Below, piece after piece: positions 6,213 through 13,498 of a DNA stretch of 13,740 bases (position 1 is the stretch's first letter; every line of letters begins with the position of its first letter). Source of the stretch: an uncultured Campylobacter sp. (GTDB taxonomy: Bacteria > Campylobacterota > Campylobacteria > Campylobacterales > Campylobacteraceae); the NCBI RefSeq assembly GCF_938045535.1, contig NZ_CALIMQ010000148.1, positions 1 to 13,740 on the forward strand, written 5' to 3'. Below the pieces are notes generated by a model. That model ran no database searches, was not told where the DNA came from, and saw only the letters and a list, made by a program, of their open reading frames with translations. The position numbers and the translations under genes are program-made.

Positions 6213-7691
6213 CTAAAACTCCCGCCCGTTCATCTGCCTTACGTGATACGCCAGATTCGCTAGATTGTAGCCACCTTTTGAAGCGGTAACCTCTCTAGTG
6301 CCATAAACCGCCGAAACATTTAGAATTACCGAAGCTAACCACCCTATGGCAAATACTAAGGCGAAAAGCTGTGAGTCAAGCGCTATCAAGACCAGAGTTA
6401 CTATCTCCGTAGCTGCAATAACATAAAACGCTCTTAGATAGTTCTTCTCTCCGCTGCAATCGTAAAGCTCTTTACTAACTAGCAGCTGATAGATCAGATA
6501 TACCGCTGTACATACACAATAAATGCTTATCATAAAAACTGATGGATTAAACAATTCAAATCCTACAAATATAGTGCTTACTGCGCTTATAGCCGAAGAA
6601 ACCCCGACTAGCACGGCGTTTGATAGTAGATCCGTGCTGCGTATAGCGCGCGCTAAAAAATATAGCCCCACAGCTAGGCATATCATCGATATAAGTCCGA
6701 CGCCCTCCAACGCACCCACTTTATCTACATTCTTGATATATCTGCCTACCGCATTTAACGCCTCAAGCCCAAACGCTATGTAAAGGGTAGTTTTGGCAGT
6801 AGATAGGTTTTCGCTCTGTTCTTTAGCATCATCCGCATAAGCATACAGGATTGCTCCCGCGCCTATGGATATATTTAGCTTTCGCACCATATCAGGCAAC
6901 CTAAAAAAGTCGCTAATAAGCCAGATCAAAAACAAAACATTAGGCACCGAGAAAATAACCATAAAATGAAAAAAGCCCTGTTCTATATCCTTTAGGTCTG
7001 ATGCTTGCACGCCCAAATCCGGACGAGATGAGTTTACAAGCGCCAACAGATCGTTACTTTCTATACTCGTCCACATGACAGCAACCACTACTAAAAAAAG
7101 CCAGATGAGAAATGGCAGCCCGCCTAAAAGCTGAAAAATCGCGGAGATTATACGCCCAAGATAAAATCTATGCGCGCCGAAAGGCCCGAGGAACATATAA
7201 AATACGTAGGCTTTATTTAGATCGTAAGCCTTATCTGAGCTTTGCGCAGAGCTAATTCTATCGGAATTTGAGGAAGCTGAATTTTGCCAAGTGGAATTCT
7301 GCTCTGTAAAATTCTGCGAGTTCGCAGCATTTTCAGTAGAATTAAAACTTTTAGCGTTAGAATCTTGCTCGCTAGAGCCTGTCGCGGCAGAATCTCGCAA
7401 AATAGAATTTTCTTCATCCAAGCCTTGAGCTGCAAAAGCTAAATTTTGCTCCGCAGAATTTTGTGGAGTAAAATTTTGCCTTATGGAAGTGGAATTTTGC
7501 TCTATAGAATTCCGAGTCGCAGAATTTTGCTCGCTAGTATCATCCGCCGCAAGAGCTTCTTGCGCTAAATCTAAATTCTCAGATTGCTCCTGTGGTTTCT
7601 CGTCCAGGGGCTTTTTCTCTTCGCCACTTTTACGTCTTATACTGGTTAGCGATGCAGGATTACTGCTGCCGCCCCAAATATCTTCGCCCAT
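6213..7691 (-). CDS. TM2-domain multi-spanning membrane protein with Q/N/S-rich N-terminus
   Basis: This 492-residue protein has three parts. Residues 1-50 are charged. Residues 53-152 are a low-complexity region dominated by Q-N-S, E-Q-N and S-S groups, probably disordered and cytoplasmic. From about 157 a TM2 domain begins: YVFYMFLGPFGAHRFYLGR is the family signature, but a hydrophobic hairpin and loop (about 195-245) are inserted before the closing FLIWLISDFF. The C-terminal half has about five more hydrophobic segments (roughly 301-316, 331-350, 357-378, 385-405, 420-465). The start is fixed by AAGGAGAG before the ATG. TM2 proteins have no single established function. The gene is divergent from tpx and is followed by the DUF805 gene on the same strand, a combination of two small-membrane-domain families with no obvious shared pathway. 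Confidence 0.75.
   Translation of the reverse strand: MGEDIWGGSSNPASLTSIRRKSGEEKKPLDEKPQEQSENLDLAQEALAADDTSEQNSATRNSIEQNSTSIRQNFTPQNSAEQNLAFAAQGLDEENSILRDSAATGSSEQDSNAKSFNSTENAANSQNFTEQNSTWQNSASSNSDRISSAQSSDKAYDLNKAYVFYMFLGPFGAHRFYLGRIISAIFQLLGGLPFLIWLFLVVVAVMWTSIESNDLLALVNSSRPDLGVQASDLKDIEQGFFHFMVIFSVPNVLFLIWLISDFFRLPDMVRKLNISIGAGAILYAYADDAKEQSENLSTAKTTLYIAFGLEALNAVGRYIKNVDKVGALEGVGLISMICLAVGLYFLARAIRSTDLLSNAVLVGVSSAISAVSTIFVGFELFNPSVFMISIYCVCTAVYLIYQLLVSKELYDCSGEKNYLRAFYVIAATEIVTLVLIALDSQLFALVFAIGWLASVILNVSAVYGTREVTASKGGYNLANLAYHVRQMNGREF
7263..7535. repeat. Imperfect short repeats encoding the Q-N-S tract
   Basis: The stretch coding for residues 53-143 of the TM2 protein contains many imperfect copies of a 9-15 base unit built on GCAGAATTTTGC or AGAATTCTG, read as xQNS or xQNF. 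Copies are scattered rather than strictly tandem and all keep the same reading frame. This is a likely site of slippage or recombination and could vary in length between strains. Confidence 0.55.
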
Positions 7692-7715
7692 CTGCTCTCC
7701 TTGATTTTTAAAGCA

Positions 7716-7721
7716 ATTTTA
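7716..7721 (-). promoter_or_regulatory. Predicted -10 box of the TM2 gene
   Basis: TAAAAT on the minus strand gives a start near 7709, with a leader holding the AAGGAGAG ribosome site. It shares the short divergent gap with the tpx promoter. Confidence 0.35.
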
Positions 7722-7743
7722 CCTGAAATTTAAGGAATTTTTG

Positions 7744-7749
7744 TATATT
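7744..7749 (+). promoter_or_regulatory. Predicted -10 box of tpx
   Basis: TATATT on the plus strand places a start near 7756, about 25 bases before the tpx ATG, with AAAGGA as ribosome site. No -35 box or clear operator is visible. Confidence 0.4.
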
Positions 7750-7780
7750 CGCCGCTACAAATTCAAAACAAAGGACAAAA

Positions 7781-8305
7781 ATGTCAAAAGTAACATTTCA
7801 AGGAAAGCCTGTAGAGCTAAGCGGGCAAGAGATAAATCTAGGCGATCGCGCGCCGCAAGTGCGCTTAGTAGCTCAAGATCTAAGCGAAATTGAGATCGCT
7901 AGCGGCAAGCACGTGCAAATCATCGTCGCTGTGCCATCGCTAGATACGCCCGTCTGCGCGACGGAGGCACGTAAGTTCAACGAGCGCGCCGCATCGCTTC
8001 CTAACACTGAAGTAATCGTCGTTTCGATGGATTTACCGTTTGCGATGGGGAGGTTTTGTACGACTGAGGGGATCAAAAATCTACGCGTTGCAAGCGATTT
8101 CCGCGATAAGGAATTTTGCCGCCGCTACGGCACTCTCATCGCCAGCGGCGCATTAGCAGGTCTCAGCGCCAGAGCGATCTTCGTCATAGATACCGCAGGC
8201 GTTGTGGTTTATAAAGAGCTCGTAAGCGACATAGCCTCTGAGCCCGACTACGACGCAGCGCTGGATTTTGCAGAGCTCGTCGCTCGCAACAGCTGCTCTA
8301 ACTGA
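7781..8305 (+). CDS. tpx: Thiol peroxidase Tpx (atypical 2-Cys peroxiredoxin)
   Basis: This 174-residue enzyme reduces hydrogen peroxide and organic peroxides using thioredoxin. The family signature PSLDTPVCATEARKF places the peroxidatic cysteine at Cys59 with Thr56 beside it. The resolving cysteine is Cys93 in RFCTTEGI. Arg131 in LSARAIFVID corresponds to the catalytic arginine. An additional Cys113 (KEFCRRYG) and a C-terminal Cys172 are present that the mechanism does not need. The length is close to the usual value of about 165-170. AAAGGAC precedes the ATG at good spacing. It is a single gene, divergent from the TM2 gene and convergent with the SMI1/KNR4 gene. In microaerophilic Campylobacter, Tpx is part of peroxide defence. 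Confidence 0.95.
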   Translation: MSKVTFQGKPVELSGQEINLGDRAPQVRLVAQDLSEIEIASGKHVQIIVAVPSLDTPVCATEARKFNERAASLPNTEVIVVSMDLPFAMGRFCTTEGIKNLRVASDFRDKEFCRRYGTLIASGALAGLSARAIFVIDTAGVVVYKELVSDIASEPDYDAALDFAELVARNSCSN

Positions 8306-8371
8306 GCAAGATAATAGATCCAAGGTTTGGATAATTTTCGCCTTGCTTTAGTTCACTACTTTAAGCAAATT

Positions 8372-8404
8372 CGCCCTACTGCAAGTAAAAAACGAAGTAG
8401 GGCG
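8372..8404 (+). terminator. 9-bp hairpin downstream of tpx
   Basis: CGCCCTACT (8372-8380) pairs perfectly with AGTAGGGCG (8396-8404), with a 15-nt A-rich loop. TTAAGC (8361-8366) and GCTTAA (8404-8409) could extend it after a bulge. It lies about 65 bases after the tpx stop and is its likely transcript end, although no long T-run follows. Confidence 0.5.
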
Positions 8405-8528
8405 CTTAAAATTCTACTTCAATTTTAAATTTTGATTTTACGCTTTGATTTGCGCTTCGGTGCACGCAAAGCTATTAACGCACTGCGATAGTAAGCAGAT
8501 GAGAACAAAATTTATAGGATCGCCTGCT

Positions 8529-8581
8529 GCTAAATTTTAAATTTAGCCATAGCGGGAGTTGAAATTTTAAATTTGCCCGCT
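8529..8581. terminator. Palindrome and hairpin after the SMI1/KNR4 gene
   Basis: AGCGGG (8551-8556) pairs with CCCGCT (8576-8581), enclosing an AAATTT-rich inner stem and touching the stop codon of the minus-strand gene. Next to it GCTAAATTTTAAATTTAGC (8529-8547) has perfect 9-base arms. They sit at the junction of two converging genes and could stop transcription from either side. Confidence 0.4.
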
Positions 8582-9297
8582 TAGCCACTCCGCGCGATAA
8601 ACTCGCTAAAAGAGATCTCCTGTGCGTAAAATTTAACTCCGAGCGAGGCGAGTTTGTCTTGCAGCGGTAGTGCCAGCTCCTCTATGCCGCTAAATACGCA
8701 AAGCGGCAAATTTTGCGCCCTCTCTTTAGTCGCCGCAAAGCTCTCGTCATCAAAAATTTTCTTTAAAAACACGAGCGTTTTTACCTTGTCCGTGCCCAGA
8801 TCCTCGATAAAAACGCTGAAATATTTATATCCCAGCTCCTCGCGCGCTTCATCTTTCATTGCGTAGTCGTCTGCTAGTTCGCGGTAAAATTCGTTGTTTA
8901 AATCCGCAAACGGCGCGATCGCTTCAAGCGAGCAAGGCGCCTCAAGTGCGGCAAGTGCGGTTAAAATTTCTTCAAATTTAACGATGTCGTCCGCGACTTT
9001 AATCGGCTCCCAAGAGCCGGCGCCGTGATAGGCAAAATACACGGGCGAGGCGTCCCCGAGGGCAAAATCGACGAAAAACGGATCGTCCATGCCGTTACGC
9101 GCGATGACCCGCCAGCTCTTGCGCCACTGGCCCGGTGCGTCGTCTGCTAGCTCCTCGCCAGTTTTGCGGCTAGCGAGCCTATATCCCTCCTGAAAGCTCT
9201 CAAACTCGCCCTCATCAGGATAGAAAAAAGGTAGCAAAACAGACTCTGAAACGATACGTTTGCGGATAAAATTTCGGATCAAACTTGAGATTTGCAC
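8581..9297 (-). CDS. SMI1/KNR4 (SUKH) family protein with bL12-like C-terminal domain
   Basis: This 238-residue soluble protein has no signal peptide. Residues 30-115 carry the SUKH core: WRKSWRVIA (58-66), DPFFVDF (72-78) and PVYFAYHGAGSWEP (85-98). SUKH proteins are often immunity or scaffold proteins, but many solitary ones have no known partner, and no toxin gene is visible here. Residues about 170-228 (VKTLVFLKKIF, ATKERAQNLPLCVF, LQDKLASLGVKFYAQ) resemble the C-terminal domain of ribosomal protein bL12: helix, helix with a P-hinge, helix, and a closing strand after LxxLGxK. That second domain is my inference from pattern and needs structural confirmation. The start is GTG at 9297, with AAAGG 8 bases upstream. 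The gene is convergent with tpx. Confidence 0.7.
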   Translation of the reverse strand: MQISSLIRNFIRKRIVSESVLLPFFYPDEGEFESFQEGYRLASRKTGEELADDAPGQWRKSWRVIARNGMDDPFFVDFALGDASPVYFAYHGAGSWEPIKVADDIVKFEEILTALAALEAPCSLEAIAPFADLNNEFYRELADDYAMKDEAREELGYKYFSVFIEDLGTDKVKTLVFLKKIFDDESFAATKERAQNLPLCVFSGIEELALPLQDKLASLGVKFYAQEISFSEFIARSG

Positions 9298-9698
9298 GGC
9301 GCGGCCTTTGGGTTAAATTTGAGCGAATTTTAGCAGAGTTTTTAGTTCGCGCAAAATTTACACCCAAATTCAACAAATTGCAAATTTGAGCGCGAAAAGA
9401 CAAGCGGAAGTATCGCGAGATGATTTTGAGAGTTGTGCAGAAATTTTAAGTTAAGGCTAGACAAGTAGTCTGCCGCAGTCCAAAATTTTCAAACTCATTT
9501 AAAGACGCTCGCGAGACGATGCGCCGCCAAAAAGACAAGCGGAAGTATTTTACAGAAACATTTTGCTTTGCAAAAACGCTACGCTTGTTTTGAGATGATT
9601 TTTGTGGTTGCGACGTAAAATTTCGGCGTAGATAGAACGTATAGTTCATCGAGCCGAAATTTTACTAGCTCCGCAAAAAGCACTCACGAGACAACGCG
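9298..9698. other. Intergenic region holding a degenerate tandem duplication
   Basis: No convincing gene is present in these 400 bases. The short open frames lack protein-like composition. Most of the stretch is two diverged copies of one unit (see the repeat entry). The first 90 bases contain the upstream region of the SMI1/KNR4 gene, but no clear TATAAT box was found. Confidence 0.5.
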
Positions 9699-9705
9699 CT
9701 ACAAA
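9395..9705. repeat. Two diverged tandem copies of a 135-176 bp unit
   Basis: Copy 1 is about 9395-9529 and copy 2 about 9530-9705. Both begin with the same 19 bases, AAAAGACAAGCGGAAGTAT. Both then contain GAGATGATTTT, next an AAATTTT-rich stretch, and end with a phrase of the form CTCRCGAGACRAYGCGC. Copy 2 has an extra insertion of about 40 bases after the shared start. The end of copy 2 runs into the last codons of the reductase gene at 9699. Origin and function are unknown. Confidence 0.6.
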
Positions 9706-12146
9706 GATTGTAAGATTTTAGGTTTACTAAACGCCTGTATCGGCTTAATCTCTCCCTTAAATTTCTCAATTTGAGCAAGCACGGTGTGAGCCGAGTTGCT
9801 TTGCGCAAGACTTGACGTGCCTTTATCGAACGTAAGCACGTTTACGCAGCCGTGCTGGCAGAGGCTCTTCTCGCCCCAAACCTCGGGATCGTACCACGCG
9901 CCCTCGCAGATCGCTGCGACGCGCTCGGGCACGATGTCGGTAACGAGCACGCCCGCTAAAATTTCGCCGCGATCGTTGAAAACGCGCACGATGTCGCCGT
10001 TCGCAAGCCCGCGAGCTTCGGCATCTTTTGGATTTATTAGCACCGGCTCTCTGCCGCTAACCTCGGCAAAATTTCTGATGATCGAATTGTTTAGCTGGCT
10101 GTGCAAGCGGTAGCGAGAGTGCGGACTTACGACGTGGATCGGATACTTCGCCGTCTTTTTCGCATCCCCCAGCCACTCTTTAGGTTCAATCCAAGTAGGC
10201 ATCGGCGGGCAGTCGGCATAGCCCATCTTGGCGATCGTTGGTGAGTAAAGCTCGATCTTGCCAGATGGGGTGCCTAGGCGGTTTTTGGCGGGATTTTCGC
10301 GGAATGCCGCAAGGCGCGTGTATAGTGCGCTGCTCTCGTCGTCCTTTTCAAAGCGCACGAAGCCTTTGTCGTAAAATTCCTCAAAGCTAGGCATCGTTAT
10401 ATTTAGGCCTTTGGCTTGCTCTACGGCATCGGCGTAGAATTCCTTCATCCATCCTAGCTCATCCTTGCCCTCGCTAAAGACCTCGCCGTATCCCCAGCGC
10501 TTGCAGATCTGCTCGCAGATCCAAAAGTCGCTCTTACTCTCGCCCATCGGCTCGATTGCAGGTCTGTAAGCGACTATATATTCGCCCGTAGCGCCCGTTT
10601 GGTTGATGTCGTTGCGCTCGACCTCGATCGCGACGGGAAGCACGATGTCGCTAAGCTTCGCCGTGCTCGTCCAGTAAGGCTCGGCGGTGATGACGGTATC
10701 AAATTTACGCCACTGCCTCACAATATTATTCACGTCTTGATGGCGCGTAAACATCGATCCACACGCCATATAAGCGACTCTCATATGCGGCAGCTTGATC
10801 TTGGTGCCGTCGTAGTCAATCTGCTTGCCTGGATGCTCCAGCGCCTCTATGCTGCGAGAGGACGGGATGGTGATATTTTTCGCGCTTTTCCAAGGCGCAG
10901 AGCCCGTGTTTTCGTATTTCTCATCTATGCGTGTGCTAAGTCCCTTTAAAATCGGAGCCACCTTATTCGTAGCGCCCGCAGAGCCGTAGCCCAGGCTAAA
11001 TTCAAAGCCGAGACCCTCCTTGCCGATATATCCCAGCATCGCATTAAGCGCCACTAGCGCCCAGAAAGGCTGCTCGCCGTGATCTGCGCGCTGCAAACCG
11101 CGACCGATCAAGATCGTAGTCGGCTCCTTTGCAAGCGCTGTAGCAAATTTCGCAATAGCATCCTCGCTAAGCCCGCAAATTTTGCTCGCCCAAGCTGCAT
11201 CCTTTACGATTTTATCGCTCTCGCCTAGAAAATACGCTTTAAATTTATTAAATCCGACGGTATATTTTTTGATAAATTCCTCGTCGTAGAGGTTGTTCGT
11301 AAAGAGATAATGGCACATACCGATGATGAGGGCGGTATCGGTGTTTGGGCGCACGATGATATCTTCGCTGCCGAAGTAGCGCGCGGTGTCGTTTCTCATC
11401 ACGTTTACGCTGTAGGTTTTGATGCCCGATTTTTTAAGCTCTTGCATGCCGATATAGCCGTCGTGCGTAGGCGGAATGGATGAAATTTGATTGGTTACCG
11501 CAGGATCAGTCGCCCAGAATACGACGTTTTTGGCGTTTTTGACGATCGCTTTCCACGTAGTAGGCGCGTCATAAACGGCGCTTGAGCCCAGCACGTGAGG
11601 CATGATGACGAGCCCCGCGCCAGTGGAGTAATCGCCGCTTTCCTCTACGTAGCCGCCTAAAATTTTAAGCATTCGGTGCGCTACGGTGCGTCCCCAGCCG
11701 ATCTTGCCGCTACCGCCCCACCAGTAGCACTCGCCATAGATCGCCTCGGCGCCGTATTTGTCGAAATTTTCTTTTAGCGCTTTCGCCGCTAGATCAAGCG
11801 CTACGTCCCAGCTAACGCGCACGAACTCCTCTTTGCCGCGCAGTTCGCTCTTTGCCGCGCCTTTTGCCTTCAGATAGCTTTTGCGCACCATCGGATAGAG
11901 CACGCGGTTTTCGTTTTGGATATTATCGGGCAGGCTGTAATTCATCGTGTTTGGAAATTTATCGCCCTCAAATTCGCTTACCGAAACGATCTGCGACGAG
12001 TTTAAATTTAGCCAAAAAGTACCGAATCTATTCGCGCCGAATACCTTTTTGTTATCAAAAATCGTCTGAGAAACCCCCTCGATCCTGCTAGCGCTTGCTG
12101 CGCTTGCGCCTAAAATCCCTGCCTTTAAAAAGTCTCGCCTTTTCAT
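9699..12146 (-). CDS. Second, divergent periplasmic molybdopterin S-/N-oxide reductase
   Basis: This 815-residue enzyme is a paralogue of the torA product in the same DMSO reductase family. It has a Tat motif (MKRRDFLK), and Ser174 in GDYSTG is the expected Mo ligand. The C-terminal LGTPSGKIELYS and EGAWYDP blocks are conserved. The active-site entrance differs: Cys140-Tyr-Trp-Trp143 replaces Ser-Tyr-Gly-Trp, and the following VYDAPTTW replaces VYEQQTSW. A different preferred substrate is therefore likely. The Haemophilus MtsZ/TorZ type of methionine-sulfoxide or S-oxide reductase is a candidate, from memory only. AAAGGAGA precedes the ATG, 13 bases after the stop of its cytochrome gene, so the two form an operon. 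It is transcribed away from the Crp/Fnr-type regulator and is probably activated by it. The last codons overlap an intergenic repeat. Confidence 0.88.
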   Translation of the reverse strand: MKRRDFLKAGILGASAASASRIEGVSQTIFDNKKVFGANRFGTFWLNLNSSQIVSVSEFEGDKFPNTMNYSLPDNIQNENRVLYPMVRKSYLKAKGAAKSELRGKEEFVRVSWDVALDLAAKALKENFDKYGAEAIYGECYWWGGSGKIGWGRTVAHRMLKILGGYVEESGDYSTGAGLVIMPHVLGSSAVYDAPTTWKAIVKNAKNVVFWATDPAVTNQISSIPPTHDGYIGMQELKKSGIKTYSVNVMRNDTARYFGSEDIIVRPNTDTALIIGMCHYLFTNNLYDEEFIKKYTVGFNKFKAYFLGESDKIVKDAAWASKICGLSEDAIAKFATALAKEPTTILIGRGLQRADHGEQPFWALVALNAMLGYIGKEGLGFEFSLGYGSAGATNKVAPILKGLSTRIDEKYENTGSAPWKSAKNITIPSSRSIEALEHPGKQIDYDGTKIKLPHMRVAYMACGSMFTRHQDVNNIVRQWRKFDTVITAEPYWTSTAKLSDIVLPVAIEVERNDINQTGATGEYIVAYRPAIEPMGESKSDFWICEQICKRWGYGEVFSEGKDELGWMKEFYADAVEQAKGLNITMPSFEEFYDKGFVRFEKDDESSALYTRLAAFRENPAKNRLGTPSGKIELYSPTIAKMGYADCPPMPTWIEPKEWLGDAKKTAKYPIHVVSPHSRYRLHSQLNNSIIRNFAEVSGREPVLINPKDAEARGLANGDIVRVFNDRGEILAGVLVTDIVPERVAAICEGAWYDPEVWGEKSLCQHGCVNVLTFDKGTSSLAQSNSAHTVLAQIEKFKGEIKPIQAFSKPKILQSL

Positions 12147-12159
12147 CTGATCTCCTTTA

Positions 12160-12726
12160 TCATTCAGGTTTTTTTGCGTTGTGTTGTAGATATTTTATGA
12201 TCAAATTTAGCTCGTCGTCCTCGAGCGCTACGTAGTTTGCATTGATCATCTCTTGTAAATTTGCAGGCCACTGATTTGCCGTGAAGCTCTTTGGCTCATG
12301 CAGGCGGTGACACGCCGAGCAGATCTGCTCGTAGTTCGTCTTTGCCTCCGCATAAAGCGCCTTAGCGTCCTTAGCTACGGCATCCGAACTGATCTCGTAA
12401 ATCCCCTCGGCTTCGTACCAGATCTCGCCGTAATCATCCTCGAGCTTTTTGCCCTTTTTAAAATTTGCTTCGGCTTCATTCGTAAAAATCGCGTAAATTT
12501 CAGCCTCTTTCATATTTTTTTGGATTTGAAGCTGATAGTTTTCGCTCACGACGCCTTTGATTTTAATCTTGGTAACGCCACCTTCGCTGGATATCACCTC
12601 GATCGGCGTTAAAATTTCAGCCTCGCCGATTGCTTTGCCGTCTTGCGAGATCGTAGCGGTTTTGGAGATTACCTCGCCGCCGAAAAGCGAACACGCACAG
12701 ATAAATGAGATAAAAATTTTCCTCAT
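12160..12726 (-). CDS. Periplasmic monohaem cytochrome c, partner of the second reductase
   Basis: This 188-residue exported protein has a short signal peptide (about 1-17, hydrophobic IFISFICACSLF). One haem c site is at Cys136-Ser-Ala-Cys139-His140, with Met160 as the likely axial ligand. It shares layout and many residues with the module 1 cytochrome (the RLHEPKSFTANQWP region and KYLQHNAK near the end), and both resemble the last domain of E. coli TorC. It should carry electrons to the reductase encoded 13 bases downstream. AAAGGAT sets the ATG. Cys11 and Cys13 within the signal peptide raise the alternative of a lipoprotein, but the order ACSLFGG is not a good lipobox. It is the first gene of the operon, directly behind the dyad and -10 box shared with the regulator gene. 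Confidence 0.87.
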   Translation of the reverse strand: MRKIFISFICACSLFGGEVISKTATISQDGKAIGEAEILTPIEVISSEGGVTKIKIKGVVSENYQLQIQKNMKEAEIYAIFTNEAEANFKKGKKLEDDYGEIWYEAEGIYEISSDAVAKDAKALYAEAKTNYEQICSACHRLHEPKSFTANQWPANLQEMINANYVALEDDELNLIIKYLQHNAKKPE

Positions 12727-12758
12727 AAAGTATCCTTTCTAGGTTGTCTTTAACGCGA

Positions 12759-12764
12759 ATTATA
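12759..12764 (-). promoter_or_regulatory. -10 box of the module 2 operon
   Basis: A perfect TATAAT on the minus strand gives a start near 12752 and a leader of about 26 bases to the cytochrome ATG. No -35 box is present. The dyad centred at 12793.5 takes its place, which is typical of an activator-dependent promoter. Confidence 0.6.
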
Positions 12765-12779
12765 AATCAAAAATAAATT

Positions 12780-12807
12780 TAAATTTGTCGCGATTGCGAC
12801 GAATTTA
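12780..12807. promoter_or_regulatory. Dyad operator, probable Crp/Fnr-family binding site
   Basis: The core is GTCGC-GATT-GCGAC, a perfect 5-bp dyad with a 4-base centre like the Fnr layout. AT flanks extend it to 12-base arms with one mismatch. The centre (12793.5) is 41.5 bases upstream of the predicted start of the cytochrome/reductase operon, the class II activation position. It would lie at about -37.5 of a weaker start for the regulator gene (TAAAAT at 12819-12824), where binding could repress that gene. I found no second full dyad in the window. Confidence 0.65.
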
Positions 12808-12838
12808 TCCTTTTTATGTAAAATTTACGTGAAATTTT

Positions 12839-13435
12839 ATGCAAAGAGCTGCTATGATAGATAGACTAAATAACGATTACAGTGAGAAATTCGACTTTTT
12901 AAGCAAGGAGCGTATTGCTAAATTTAGACGCGAGAGCTACGCACGCGGCGACGTGATCTACGCGCAGAAGTTTAAATTTATCATTCTGCTGCGCGGCAGA
13001 GCGAAGCTAAACTGCTATGAAAACGGCAAGGAATTTATCTTTAGCTTCGTAAAAAGCGGCGCCTACGTCTGCTTGGATAAAAACACGAGCCTTGAAATTT
13101 TAAGCGACTGCGAGACGCTGCAGATCAATATCTCGGAGCTTTTCGAGCTGCTTGGAGACGAGTTTTCAAGCTCGATCATAAACGCGCTTATTAAAAACCT
13201 CCACTCGCAGCGGATTTTGATAAAAGAGATCGTCTTTGCGAAAATCCAGACGCGAATTTTAAATTTTCTAAATCGCATCGCAAACGCAGACAAGATCGTG
13301 GAGCTTCCCTTTAATATAATGACGCTTGCAAGCCTGCTCGGCGCGCCTCGCCAAAACGTCTCCCAGGCGATTACGAAACTCGTAAACGACAAAAAGATCA
13401 TGAAATTAAAGGGAAATAGAATTAAAATTTTGTAG
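12839..13435 (+). CDS. Crp/Fnr-family transcriptional regulator
   Basis: From the first ATG it has 198 residues. The layout is a cupin-like sensor domain (about 25-105), a dimer helix (about 108-135) and a winged helix-turn-helix (about 158-195). The recognition helix is APRQNVSQAITKL. Aligned to Crp RETVGR it reads RQNVSQ: the first Arg is kept, Glu is replaced by Gln and the last Arg by Gln, so target sequence should differ from Crp or Fnr. It lacks the N-terminal cysteine cluster of Fnr, so it is not an Fnr-type Fe-S sensor. Cys59, Cys78 and Cys91 are isolated. The ligand is unknown. It is divergent from the module 2 operon and is its probable regulator. An inner ATG at 12854 with AAAGAG five bases upstream is the more likely start (193 residues), since the outer ATG has no good ribosome site. 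Confidence 0.85.
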   Translation: MQRAAMIDRLNNDYSEKFDFLSKERIAKFRRESYARGDVIYAQKFKFIILLRGRAKLNCYENGKEFIFSFVKSGAYVCLDKNTSLEILSDCETLQINISELFELLGDEFSSSIINALIKNLHSQRILIKEIVFAKIQTRILNFLNRIANADKIVELPFNIMTLASLLGAPRQNVSQAITKLVNDKKIMKLKGNRIKIL

Positions 13436-13498
13436 TTTGAATCTCGCGGCGGATCTAAATTTAAACGCAAAAGGCTATTTTGAGCGAAACCGCCTAGT

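Noticed and set aside
9446..9649. A CRISPR-like array in the repeat region before the second reductase
   Set aside because: Only two copies exist, the shared 19-base start recurs 135 bases apart, and the material between is itself diverged repeat, so there are no repeat-spacer units.
13063..13470. A 135-codon minus-strand open frame over the regulator gene
   Set aside because: It is antisense to the helix-turn-helix region of a clear Crp/Fnr-family protein and has no supporting start signal.
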